From NCBI RefSeq assembly GCF_002564465.1, contig NZ_NUUX01000026.1:1-64000 (forward strand): 64,000 nucleotides of DNA. Reading direction: 5' to 3'. The stretch comes from Bacillus sp. AFS088145. Its GTDB lineage: Bacteria > Bacillota > Bacilli > Bacillales > Bacillaceae_G. The notes below the pieces were generated by a model. It did no database searches and was not told where the DNA came from. It saw only the letters and a list, made by a program, of their open reading frames with translations. The position numbers were made by a program, and so were the translations under genes. This document shows positions 16,698-24,813 of this stretch, one piece after another (within the stretch, counting starts at the first letter, position 1; every line of letters begins with the position of its first letter).

Positions 16698-17480
16698 TTG
16701 TACGTTATAAAAACCGAAAGGATCAAACTGTATTATGACCGGTTAGGTACTGGAGAACCTCTCGTATTAATTCATGGTCTTGGAGAAGTAAAAGAAAGCT
16801 GGTTTAAACAATATGAACTAGCGAATGAATTCGAATTAATTATTCCAGATTTGCGTGGCCATGGTGAAAATGATTTAACTGAAGGCATTTCAATTAAGAA
16901 CTTCGCAAAAGATGTACTTGATTTAATGGATGTGTTAGGAGTTGAAAGCGCACATATTTTAGGCTTATCTATGGGTGGGACTGTTGCACAAGAAATGTAC
17001 CGCCAAGCACCTGAAAGATGTCGCTCTTTAATCTTAGTTAGTACATTTCATTTTGCTCCAAGATTACTAGGATTATGGTTTATTCATTATAAAGAGTTTC
17101 GTTCAAAAATTTTCACACCCCAACAAATAAATGAGATGACAGCAAGAACATGCCTTTTTTCATGGGAAAAAGAGTCATTACAACAATTTAAACAATATTA
17201 TCGCCCAAACCCAGAAGGATATGACAGGTCAATGAGAGCCTGTTTTAAGGTTGATAATAGAGAATTGTTACCAAATATTAAGGTACCAACGCTTATTATT
17301 GGTGGTCAGTATGATCCGATTACGCCAGTATGGCTCCAATTAGTAATGCATAAAAGTATCCCACATTCAAAATTAGTTATTTTCAAAAATACTGGCCATG
17401 TAACCAAAATGGAAGCTGCAGAAAAATTTAATCAAACGATTCGCTCTTTTTTAAATAAACAAGAACTTGTTGAGATTTAA
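16698..17480 (+). CDS. Alpha/beta hydrolase, possible intracellular PHB depolymerase
   Basis: A 260-aa hydrolase. The oxyanion region is LIHGLGE, the nucleophile elbow is GLSMGG (Ser91), the acid is in GGQYDPITP and the catalytic His is in NTGHVTK. The TTG at 16698 lies 8 bases after AAAGGAG; an in-frame GTG nine bases upstream overlaps the site. No signal peptide is seen, so it is cytosolic. Location divergent from phaQ-like and phasin-like genes suggests a PhaZ-type depolymerase releasing stored polyester, but a generic esterase is also possible. Confidence 0.8.
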   Translation: MYVIKTERIKLYYDRLGTGEPLVLIHGLGEVKESWFKQYELANEFELIIPDLRGHGENDLTEGISIKNFAKDVLDLMDVLGVESAHILGLSMGGTVAQEMYRQAPERCRSLILVSTFHFAPRLLGLWFIHYKEFRSKIFTPQQINEMTARTCLFSWEKESLQQFKQYYRPNPEGYDRSMRACFKVDNRELLPNIKVPTLIIGGQYDPITPVWLQLVMHKSIPHSKLVIFKNTGHVTKMEAAEKFNQTIRSFLNKQELVEI

Positions 17481-17634
17481 TATAATAACAAACTAGATCA
17501 ACCTATTTCACCTTGCTTCTCTGATAAAGTTTTTTATAAACACCTAAAATATGACCTTTATAAAGTATTGCATCTAAGTGTACTATTCTAAAAACACCCT
17601 CCATATAGTTTAACAAAAACGGGAGGGTACCAAT

Positions 17635-18258
17635 ATGTACGAGAATTGGCTGGATACATTATCATCTAATGATATATTTCTGACCTTTCTATCAATATTA
17701 ATTGGTGCAATCGGTGGTTATGCCAATATATTATTAGCTAATGAGGGCTACATTAGAAGTTATCGGTTTAATGATTCTGATGGTAGAGAAAGATATTCAC
17801 TTGGATCTAAGCGTGAAATAATTCTTGGAGCTATGGCAGGTTGTATATCATACCTTATTGCTGTACTAACGACAGATGATCAAACTCCTGTATCTATTAT
17901 CATTTATGCATTTATTTGTGGAGTTAGTGGCGGTGCTTATTTAGAAAAATTGGTTGATAAAAACGTTAATAACAAAATCATTGATTTTAGTTCAACGCTT
18001 GAAGAAATGGAGAAAGAGAAAAATGAGAACAAAAAAGCAAGTGCCCCATCAAATAACAAGGGAAACATGCATCAAACAGATACGGGTGTTGTCGATGGAA
18101 TAGAACTAAATAATGAAGATGACAGTACTAATGATGCAACCAATGAAGAAGTTGATTTTCATTACAATATTTTAATGAAAAGGTTAAAATGTGCCAGAAG
18201 TACCAAGGAAGCTGAAAAATATTTTAATGAATTAGTTCGATTGATTAATAACAGATAA
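17635..18258 (+). CDS. Membrane protein of unknown function with acidic cytosolic tail
   Basis: A 207-aa protein. A first membrane segment covers about residues 15-33 (FLTFLSILIGAIGGYANILL), two more follow at about 63-80 and 87-105 with Gly-rich turns (CGVSGGAYLEKL). The rest is hydrophilic, with a Lys/Glu helix, a disordered Asn/Asp-rich linker and a C-terminal helical segment (HYNILMKRLKCARSTKEAEK). GGGAGGG lies 7 bases before the ATG. I do not recognise the family. It is element cargo and ends at a strong terminator. Confidence 0.7.
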   Translation: MYENWLDTLSSNDIFLTFLSILIGAIGGYANILLANEGYIRSYRFNDSDGRERYSLGSKREIILGAMAGCISYLIAVLTTDDQTPVSIIIYAFICGVSGGAYLEKLVDKNVNNKIIDFSSTLEEMEKEKNENKKASAPSNNKGNMHQTDTGVVDGIELNNEDDSTNDATNEEVDFHYNILMKRLKCARSTKEAEKYFNELVRLINNR

Positions 18259-18281
18259 GTTTTTAAAAATTGCATTACAAC

Positions 18282-18328
18282 AAAAAAGTTCAGTTCAATC
18301 TTTTCGAAGATGCTAAACTGAACTTTTT
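18282..18328 (+). terminator. Bidirectional terminator between membrane protein and recombinase
   Basis: Stem AAAAAGTTCAGTT/AACTGAACTTTTT with a 20-nt loop. It serves the plus-strand gene and could also stop transcripts arriving from the recombinase gene. Confidence 0.8.
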
Positions 18329-18407
18329 ATTTTAACTTTAAGAATCTCAAAACCGAACATGGTTGTTTAACGTGAATTTTTTGTTTCATAGAATGTTAAT
18401 TGATGCA

Positions 18408-19877
18408 TTAGATCCATTCTATTTTAATAGTGGCAATCTCCTTACTCCGAGTAGTATCATGACTTGAATCCATATTACTACTAAACCAAATCTTATTAAT
18501 AAATGATTTTAAAAATTGATTACATATTTCAGGATCGATGACTTCTAAATTGTCTAGCGTTTCAATGATCTTCTCTATTTTTAGACGATCATCGTTTTTG
18601 TTTTTTAAATTCTCTAATTGAGTCTGATAGAGTTCAATTTGCTCGTTCATTTGATTCATTTGGCCGATTAGTTCACTTTTTAGTTCTTCATATTCCTTTT
18701 TAGTAATTTCTCCATCCATTCTCATTTCTCTAACGTTATTTTGTCGTATTTTAATTTTATCTTTTTGTTTAATTAATGAAACGAGTTCAGTCGTTAATCT
18801 TTGTTCTAGTTCGATTGTTCTCTGAGAATCTAGCATTTTTAGCGCGTCCACTAGCTCTGATTTTTTTTCTTTAATGCTTTTTAAAACAAATTCCTCTACA
18901 AATTGATATTTATAGCCGCGATCTTTACATTGATTGTTTGATATTTTATATGAACATGATTTTATAAAATCAATAGTTGAATTATCTTTTTGAATATATC
19001 GCTTCCGCCCACAGCAATTGCAGTATATTAAATTTTGTAATCTACGAATTGCTTTTCGGTTTTGAAAATAAACATTTTTATTATTTTCCAACATGGTTTG
19101 GACGGCAAAAAATTGCTCCTTTGTTATGATAGCCTCATGTGCATTTTCAATAAAAACTTCATCAATAATTTTATTATGAATACGTCTTTTAGCCTGTATG
19201 GCTCCATAATATACAGGATTTGTACGTAATTGGCTAATATGTGATGTAGTAAGGATTTTACCTTGTCTACTCCTCCAATTTAACCTATTTAATTGCCGTG
19301 CTATTTCATTTACTGAAACACGTTCTAGCGATTTATCGAATATTAGTCGAATGATCTTCGCTTCATCTTCAATGATTTCTAATTTTTTTTCCGAATTTTT
19401 ACAATATCCGAGTGGGGTCTTATTACTCATTACCCATTTTCCTTGCTCCGCAGCTGCTAATCTACCTCTTGATAACCGCTTCTTTATCTGCTTATACTCA
19501 AAATTAGCCAATACCGCCTGAAATGAAAATAACATTTCATTCGTTTCCTGGGATAAGTCTATTTTACCTTGTGGGGTTAATATTTTAATATCATTTAGAA
19601 TTAATACTTGCTTGATTTGTTCCGCATGAGCATTATCACGCGAAAGACGATCTATATCCATAATAATTAAATAATCAAATTCATGTATTTTCTTAAGCAA
19701 TAAATTTAATTGTTCACGATCCGTATTTACACCACTCGAAATTTCCTGATAAATGATATAGTTTAAATTATGCTGATTGGCAAGCTTAATCAAAGCATTT
19801 TTATGATTCAGTAGAACTTCATCTACATCTTTTTGCTCTTCATTTCTTGAAAGTCTAAGATAGATAGCTGCTAACAT
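18408..19877 (-). CDS. Large serine recombinase of the intervening element
   Basis: A 489-aa site-specific recombinase. The resolvase domain (about 1-140) begins MLAAIYLRLSR with catalytic Ser10 and has the IDRLSRD motif. A recombinase domain follows (about 150-260), then a zinc ribbon with CNCC and a distant Cys pair (about 290-320), then a coiled coil (about 340-430). Length and order match SpoIVCA and SprA. Its ATG lies inside the truncated host reading frame, with AAGGTG 6 bases upstream, so it is placed to be expressed from the yodN-like promoter. It should cut and rejoin the two attachment sites. Confidence 0.95.
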   Translation of the reverse strand: MLAAIYLRLSRNEEQKDVDEVLLNHKNALIKLANQHNLNYIIYQEISSGVNTDREQLNLLLKKIHEFDYLIIMDIDRLSRDNAHAEQIKQVLILNDIKILTPQGKIDLSQETNEMLFSFQAVLANFEYKQIKKRLSRGRLAAAEQGKWVMSNKTPLGYCKNSEKKLEIIEDEAKIIRLIFDKSLERVSVNEIARQLNRLNWRSRQGKILTTSHISQLRTNPVYYGAIQAKRRIHNKIIDEVFIENAHEAIITKEQFFAVQTMLENNKNVYFQNRKAIRRLQNLIYCNCCGRKRYIQKDNSTIDFIKSCSYKISNNQCKDRGYKYQFVEEFVLKSIKEKKSELVDALKMLDSQRTIELEQRLTTELVSLIKQKDKIKIRQNNVREMRMDGEITKKEYEELKSELIGQMNQMNEQIELYQTQLENLKNKNDDRLKIEKIIETLDNLEVIDPEICNQFLKSFINKIWFSSNMDSSHDTTRSKEIATIKIEWI

Positions 19878-20026
19878 ATAATCACCTTAGCATTTTGCAT
19901 TTTACGTAAGTGATGAATTCCCAATAAAAATAGAAAGTTTATATTTGTTATCTTACCGACAGTACCATATAACGTAATCACGACAATATCATCTACGTTA
20001 TATTTTGGTTGTTTTTTCTTTGTCAT
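19871..20026 (-). CDS. yodN: YodN-like protein, 5' part of the split gene
   Basis: An ATG at 20026 follows AAGGAGG by about 7 bases. The first 28 codons (MTKKKQPKYNVDDIVVITLY then GTVGKITN) are host sequence. After the junction at 19941-19946 the frame runs through element DNA for 23 more codons to TAG at 19871, overlapping the recombinase start. The full gene is this part joined to 15126-14542. In the interrupted state a 51-aa truncated peptide would be made. The start has the better translation signals of the two parts. Confidence 0.8.
   Translation of the reverse strand: MTKKKQPKYNVDDIVVITLYGTVGKITNINFLFLLGIHHLRKMQNAKVIIC
19921..19950 (-). other. Right attachment site of the intervening element
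   Basis: The arm CCAATAAAAATAGAAAGTT (19921-19939) is the reverse complement of the left arm at 15134-15152. The core ATATTTGTTA (19941-19950) is a direct repeat of the left core with one mismatch. Confidence 0.8.
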
Positions 20027-20211
20027 ACTTCTTACCTCCTTCTCCATACGTCGTGACTAATTCGTTTTTACTGTATACTATGCAACCAATAGATAATTGT
20101 CTGTCATTTTCATAGTAAATAAAAAAAGGGATTAGCCTATTTTGTAGGTAAGAAATTAATAGCTAGTTTCAAAAATGGTAGAATCAATTAATTAGTGGGA
20201 TATTTTGCAAT

Positions 20212-20250
20212 TAAAAAAAGATGCAACTTAGTTAAACTAAGTCACATCTT
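20212..20250 (-). terminator. Terminator of yozE
   Basis: Stem AAGATGNNACTTAG/CTAAGTNNCATCTT with a run of seven T on the minus strand. It overlaps the yozE stop codon. The 185 bp between it and the yodN-like start hold that gene's promoter region; no motif was assigned. Confidence 0.8.
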
Positions 20251-20467
20251 ATTGATCTTCTAAATATAAGTTCCATGCTTCATCAAAAACGCTCATCGAT
20301 TGATGGAAAGTGCCATCAAACTCTAAATACGAGCTAATTTCGTCATAGCTTGAAGAATGTTTTGGAAATGAGTGATCATTAAAAAGATGATCTGCCAATA
20401 TTCCAATTTCATTAGGAATTTTATAGTTTCTATGCTTCATCATATAATGGTAAAATGACTTTCTCAT
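20249..20467 (-). CDS. yozE: YozE family protein
   Basis: A 72-aa protein with the YozE SAM-like fold pattern: SFYHYMMKHR, ADHLFNDHSFPKHSSSYDEI and FDEAWNLYLEDQ. The family has known structures but no assigned function. It is followed by the yodN-like gene and preceded by yokU, so the host order yozD-yodN-yozE-yokU-kamA is restored when the element is ignored. Confidence 0.92.
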   Translation of the reverse strand: MRKSFYHYMMKHRNYKIPNEIGILADHLFNDHSFPKHSSSYDEISSYLEFDGTFHQSMSVFDEAWNLYLEDQ

Positions 20468-20579
20468 GATTCTCCCTCAGTTTTATTATTTATTTTGTCT
20501 CTTTTTCTAAAAATATTATTACTTTTTGAATATGCTTTATACAATAACAGAGTTATTTTATATTTTAAAAATACTCGTT

Positions 20580-20870
20580 CTATGACGAGAAGTCAAAATA
20601 ATTTCTTTTTAATAATCTCGGCTGCTTCATTAATTCATCAAATGTGACTGAAACCGGAAGTAATTTTGTTGAAATGAGAAATAACTGATCTTCTATTGAT
20701 TTGACCATCTCTTCCTTTTGATAGGTAAATTTACACTGATCACAATGAAATGATGGTACTCCTGTAATTGTGATTGCTCGGGAACCATCCGGTAATTCCC
20801 AATGTACCACTGCTTTTGTTTCCTGTACATTCTCCTCACCGCACCAATCACATTTTAAAGTATTATTCAT
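20580..20870 (-). CDS. yokU: YokU family zinc-finger protein
   Basis: A 96-aa protein with two CxxC pairs (CDWCGEENVQE and CDQCKFTYQ) forming a zinc finger of the MqsA antitoxin type. No helix-turn-helix domain follows, so it is not a complete MqsA regulator. Its start overlaps the kamA stop by 8 bp, which couples their translation. The role of YokU in the lysine aminomutase operon is unknown. Confidence 0.9.
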   Translation of the reverse strand: MNNTLKCDWCGEENVQETKAVVHWELPDGSRAITITGVPSFHCDQCKFTYQKEEMVKSIEDQLFLISTKLLPVSVTFDELMKQPRLLKRNYFDFSS

Positions 20871-22272
20871 CTTTCTTTACACTTCCATCCATTTTTTGAA
20901 TTTGTGATTGAAACTTTTTCTCTTTTAGTTCATCCCTTTTTTCTCGTTTATTTTTTAATGAACTATGAGATGGATCTGTTTGATATTGTTCTCTCTTTTT
21001 CATTCTTTCTAAATCTGAAGGAATAAGACTTTGCACCTGATCATTCATGATACTAGCAATACCAACCTTAGCTGCCTTATTTAAATAATCAGGGTAAACT
21101 AGTGAAAAATACTCTTCTGCCGTATCCTCTTTATAGTTTTCAGGCTCTGGATAGGATGTGATGACACCCTCAAAATTCCTTAGTACGGTTTTTTTACTGC
21201 TTTGTGAGACGATATAGTTTGGTTGAAGTGAGATTTTACCTCCTCCGCCTGGTGCATCTACTACAAATGTAGGTACTGCATAACCAGAAGTATGACCACG
21301 TAACCCCTCAATGATCTCCAAGCCTTTTGCAACTGGTGCTCTAAAATGACCAATTCCTTCTGATAAATCACACTGATAAATATAATATGGTCTGACTCTT
21401 ATTTTTACTAAGTCATGCATTAACTTTTTCATAATCGGTACGCTGTCATTAATCCCTGTTAAAATAACTGATTGGTTCCCAACTGGAACGCCAGCATTTG
21501 CAAGCATTTCACATGCTTTTTTTGCTTCTTCGGTTACTTCAATACTCGTATTGAAATGTGTATTTAACCATATAGGATGGTATTTTTTTAATATTTCACA
21601 TAAGTTTTCAGTAATTCTTTGCGGAAATACTACTGGTGCTCTCGTGCCAATTCTAATAATTTCCACATGATCAATAGCTCTTAAATTTTTTAAAATATAT
21701 TCCAAAATATTGTCATTAATTAATAAACCGTCCCCACCTGAAATCAGTACGTCTCTTACTTCTTCATTTTCACGAATATAGGCGATTGCTTCATCTAATT
21801 GTTTTTTCGGTACTCCCATACCAATTTGACCTGAAAATCGACGTCTTGTACAGTAGCGACAATACATTGAACATTGATTTGTAACTAAAAAAAGCACTCG
21901 ATCTGGATATCGATGAGTTAATCCAGGAACTGGACTATCATCATCCTCTCCTAGTGGATCTTCCGAATCATATTTTGTTTTATTTAATTCTTTACTAATT
22001 GGTACAGATTGCATTCTAATGGGGCAGCGTGGATTGGTTGGATTCATTAGAGAAGCATAGTAAGGAGTAATATTTAATGGAATTGTTTTAGTTGATATTC
22101 TTACCCCTTCTTCTTCATCTTCCGTTAAATCAATCACTTGTTTCAAGTCATCCAATGTTCTGACTGTATTCGTTAATTGCCATAGCCAATCGTTCCATTG
22201 TTCATCCGTAACATCTTTCCATAGAGGAATATCTTTCCAATGTCTTTGAGGTTTATATAGCTGATTTTTCAT
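20863..22272 (-). CDS. kamA: Lysine 2,3-aminomutase
   Basis: A 469-aa radical-SAM, PLP-dependent enzyme converting L-lysine to L-beta-lysine, the first step of one lysine fermentation route. The iron-sulfur motif is CSMYCRYCTRR (near residue 130), and PLP-site and SAM-site segments include VLISGGDGLL and DAPGGGGKI. AGGAGG lies 6 bases before the ATG. In B. subtilis kamA is expressed in sporulation. The C-terminal 60 residues are charged and variable. Confidence 0.96.
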   Translation of the reverse strand: MKNQLYKPQRHWKDIPLWKDVTDEQWNDWLWQLTNTVRTLDDLKQVIDLTEDEEEGVRISTKTIPLNITPYYASLMNPTNPRCPIRMQSVPISKELNKTKYDSEDPLGEDDDSPVPGLTHRYPDRVLFLVTNQCSMYCRYCTRRRFSGQIGMGVPKKQLDEAIAYIRENEEVRDVLISGGDGLLINDNILEYILKNLRAIDHVEIIRIGTRAPVVFPQRITENLCEILKKYHPIWLNTHFNTSIEVTEEAKKACEMLANAGVPVGNQSVILTGINDSVPIMKKLMHDLVKIRVRPYYIYQCDLSEGIGHFRAPVAKGLEIIEGLRGHTSGYAVPTFVVDAPGGGGKISLQPNYIVSQSSKKTVLRNFEGVITSYPEPENYKEDTAEEYFSLVYPDYLNKAAKVGIASIMNDQVQSLIPSDLERMKKREQYQTDPSHSSLKNKREKRDELKEKKFQSQIQKMDGSVKKDE

Positions 22273-22425
22273 TTATGGTCCTCCTTGTTTAATAGGACAA
22301 TTTAAACTTACTAAATTAAGTAAAATTTTCTAGTTATATACCTACTTCTTTATATGCACTAAATAAAAAGTTGGTGAAAAGAGTAAAACTAAAAAAAACA
22401 GTATGAATTCTGTGTAAAATGAAAT

Positions 22426-22454
22426 AAACCGACTAACTAATCGTTAGTCGGTTT
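22426..22454 (-). terminator. Terminator of yjcZ-type gene
   Basis: Perfect 12-bp stem AAACCGACTAAC/GTTAGTCGGTTT with a 5-nt loop. Confidence 0.8.
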
Positions 22455-22477
22455 CTGTGGCTGACGCTCAATAGTTT

Positions 22478-22606
22478 TTAGAAAGTTACAAAAGACGCAC
22501 CGATGATAATTAATAAAATAAACAATACAACGATTAACGCAAATCCTCCGCCACATCCCCAGCCACAACCGTAGCCTCCGCCGTAGTAAGGTGAATATCC
22601 CTTCAT
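22478..22606 (-). CDS. yjcZ: YjcZ family sporulation peptide
   Basis: A 42-aa peptide with a Gly/Tyr/Cys/Trp-rich head (MKGYSPYYGGGYGCGWGCGG) and a membrane helix (FALIVVLFILLIIIGASF). This is the YjcZ/SscA-type small sporulation protein pattern. GGAGG lies 8 bases before the ATG. It is transcribed alone and ends at a terminator. Assignment is by composition and length. Confidence 0.88.
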   Translation of the reverse strand: MKGYSPYYGGGYGCGWGCGGGFALIVVLFILLIIIGASFVTF

Positions 22607-22804
22607 AAAGATTGCCTCCTTCACTTAACTTTTAGAAATCACAATAAAGTATATGTAAGGTCTACAATCCTTGTTACATAGGCATTTGACCATATTTAGT
22701 GCAAAATTTAATCGATTTTTTGATCTAAACATGGTCTAATAGAGTTAAACTTATGGGTCTATGAATGAGTAATCAAATTTTCGAAAAATCAACTTTAAGA
22801 ATAA

Positions 22805-22831
22805 AGTCTTGAGAAAAATTCTCTCAAGACT
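22805..22831 (-). terminator. Terminator of lctP
   Basis: Perfect 10-bp stem AGTCTTGAGA/TCTCAAGACT with a 7-nt loop, 8 bp past the stop. Confidence 0.8.
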
Positions 22832-22838
22832 CTAAAAC

Positions 22839-24410
22839 TTAATAAATAAATGATAATATATATGTCCAAATACAAACAAATGCTAGTAATCCAAAACTAT
22901 ATTTTAAAGTCATCTTTGTTAATTTTGATTCATTACCGGTTTCACCTACTGCAGCTGTTGCGATTGCGATTGACTGAGGTGAAACTAGTTTTGCTATTAC
23001 CCCACCTGCAGTATTTGCTGATACTAATAACGAAGGATTTGTACCTAAAATATTACCAGCTGAAACTTGAATTGGAGCAAATAAAGTATTGTTATTTACG
23101 ACAGAACCAGTCATAAATACCCCAATCCATCCCAAAATTGGAGATAAGAATGGAAATGCATCTCCAGTGTGTGCAACTGCTTGACTTAATGCACTTGTTA
23201 ATCCTCCATATGTCATTAATTTTGCGATACTAATAATTGCACAAATCATTATGATCGGTATCCAAAATTCAGAGATTGTTTTTTTTAGTAGAGCAAAACC
23301 CTTCCCTACATTTATTGATTTAGTGGAGAAAATAGTGACAATTCCTGCTAATAAAATTGCAGTACCTGTTGCTCCGATTAGATCAATGCTAACGTTTATT
23401 GTAGAACCTGGAACAACAAATTTTATTACAGTAGAAGCTAGTGCTCCTCCAACAGCAAATAAACCTTTAAATGATTTTAAGCTCCAAATTAATACGAAAA
23501 TTGTTAGTAAATAAAATGGTGACCATGCTTTAATCACATCAGCCATTGAATAAGATTCAATTTTAAACTCTTTCCCATTTAGTAAGAAAATATTTTTAGG
23601 TTGCCATTTTTTAAGAAATAATGCTAAAACACCCATTGTTAATAATGAAGGAATAATATCTGCTAACTCTGGACCTAAAAAGATTGTCATAATTGCTTGA
23701 GAAACTGTATAAGTAATTGACGTTACTAAAATTGCAGGTAAAATTTCTTTAATTCCTTTAAATCCATCGATTAGCCAAATTAATAGAAATGGAATCGTAA
23801 AATTAATAATCGGTAATGTTAGTGCAGTCATGATTGAAACTTTCATTGAAGTTACACCATGTAATCCAAATGTATCAATAATTCCCACTGGTATTCCAAT
23901 TGCTCCAAACGCACCAGATGCACCATTTGCAATTAAACAAAGCATAGCTGCTTGTAATGGTTTAAAGCCGACAGAAACTAATAATACCGCACAAATAGCA
24001 ATAGGTACTCCAAAACCTGCTGCCCCTTCAAGAAAAGCATTAAAACAAAATCCGATCAATAAAAACTGAATCCGTTGATCACTCGAAATACCGACTATAC
24101 TACTACGTAAAATATCGAACTTCCCAGATTCAACTGTTATTTTGTATAACCACACAGCCATTACAATGATATAACCTATCGGCCATAATCCTTGAATGGT
24201 TCCTTGGGTAACACTTCCGATTGATTCGCCAATTGGTAATTTAAAGATAGTTAGTACGATCATAAACGTAATTCCAAGGTTTAATAACGCTGCATAAATA
24301 CCTTTCATTTTTAATACTGTTAAGCATAAAAGAAATAAAAGAATCGGTACAGCCGCAACTAGTGCTGAAATTGCAAGATTATTAAATGGATTAAAACTAT
24401 CTACTAACAT
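22839..24410 (-). CDS. lctP: L-lactate permease (LctP family)
   Basis: A 523-aa protein with about 12-14 membrane segments and LctP landmarks: FCFNAFLEGAAGFGVPIAIC, NGASGAFGAIGIPVGI and SVVNNNTLFAPIQ near the C-terminus. It moves lactate or glycolate with protons. The ATG at 24410 follows AAGGGAG by 8 bases; a longer frame would add 14 unconserved residues. A perfect Fnr-type dyad at 24558-24573 suggests control by oxygen, as for lctEP in B. subtilis. No lactate dehydrogenase gene is adjacent. Confidence 0.94.
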   Translation of the reverse strand: MLVDSFNPFNNLAISALVAAVPILLFLLCLTVLKMKGIYAALLNLGITFMIVLTIFKLPIGESIGSVTQGTIQGLWPIGYIIVMAVWLYKITVESGKFDILRSSIVGISSDQRIQFLLIGFCFNAFLEGAAGFGVPIAICAVLLVSVGFKPLQAAMLCLIANGASGAFGAIGIPVGIIDTFGLHGVTSMKVSIMTALTLPIINFTIPFLLIWLIDGFKGIKEILPAILVTSITYTVSQAIMTIFLGPELADIIPSLLTMGVLALFLKKWQPKNIFLLNGKEFKIESYSMADVIKAWSPFYLLTIFVLIWSLKSFKGLFAVGGALASTVIKFVVPGSTINVSIDLIGATGTAILLAGIVTIFSTKSINVGKGFALLKKTISEFWIPIIMICAIISIAKLMTYGGLTSALSQAVAHTGDAFPFLSPILGWIGVFMTGSVVNNNTLFAPIQVSAGNILGTNPSLLVSANTAGGVIAKLVSPQSIAIATAAVGETGNESKLTKMTLKYSFGLLAFVCIWTYILSFIY

Positions 24411-24557
24411 TTGGTTTACTCCCTTGTTTAGGTTCTTAGATTTAACCTTCAAAATCTAGCATCCAACCTAATTATTTTGTTAAATAACTTCACAAACATT
24501 ATTATTTTTAATATTGCCATATAAAATAATTAATATTATTTCAAATGTGATTTACAA

Positions 24558-24573
24558 TGTGAACTATTTCACA
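24558..24573. promoter_or_regulatory. Fnr/Crp-type binding site upstream of lctP
   Basis: TGTGAACTATTTCACA fits TGTGA-N6-TCACA exactly and lies 148 bp before the lctP start. The remaining part of the 403-bp gap to the LCP gene is AT-rich with no gene. Confidence 0.65.
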
Positions 24574-24621
24574 AATAGTTATAAAAAAATAAATCATTTT
24601 GCTAATTTCTTCGTTCTTGAT

Positions 24622-24637
24622 TGTGAAATATTTAACA
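24622..24637. promoter_or_regulatory. Second, weaker Fnr/Crp-type site
   Basis: TGTGAAATATTTAACA has one mismatch to the dyad TGTGA-N6-TCACA, 64 bp from the perfect site. It could serve lctP or the divergent LCP gene. Confidence 0.35.
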
Positions 24638-24813
24638 AAAATTATTTTATACTAAAAATCATTTCATAACAATCCACTATTATTTCTATTTATGGAAAAA
24701 TACGGTATATCTCATTTTTCCTTTTTTGTTATGTATTTTCAAAATATTAGAGGGGAAATATAAACTAAAATACATAAATAGACCAACTAACATATAGAAG
24801 GAGTAATAGATTC

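Larger units (their letters stand above)
15125..19946. mobile_element. Skin-like intervening element (about 4.8 kb) splitting the yodN-like gene
   Basis: The element is bounded by direct repeats ATATTTATTA (15125-15134) and ATATTTGTTA (19941-19950). Recombination within ATATTT removes 4816 bp and rejoins the host gene in frame (codons ...ACA AAT ATT AAA CTG ATG GAC...). Just inside each junction is a 19-bp perfect inverted repeat. The cargo is a 43-aa ORF, a phasin-like pseudogene, a PhaQ-like repressor, an alpha/beta hydrolase, a membrane protein and a large serine recombinase. This is the plan of sigK skin, SPbeta-in-spsM and similar gene-interrupting elements. Excision, and its timing, are inferred. 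Confidence 0.88.

Noticed and set aside
15134-19939. The terminal inverted repeats as ends of a DDE transposon
   Set aside because: No DDE transposase is present and the sequences sit just inside a direct-repeat core next to a serine recombinase, which fits attP arms better.
15134-19939. An invertible segment using the 19-bp inverted repeats
   Set aside because: Inversion at these repeats would not rejoin the host gene, while recombination at the direct ATATTT core does so in frame. It remains a lesser possibility.
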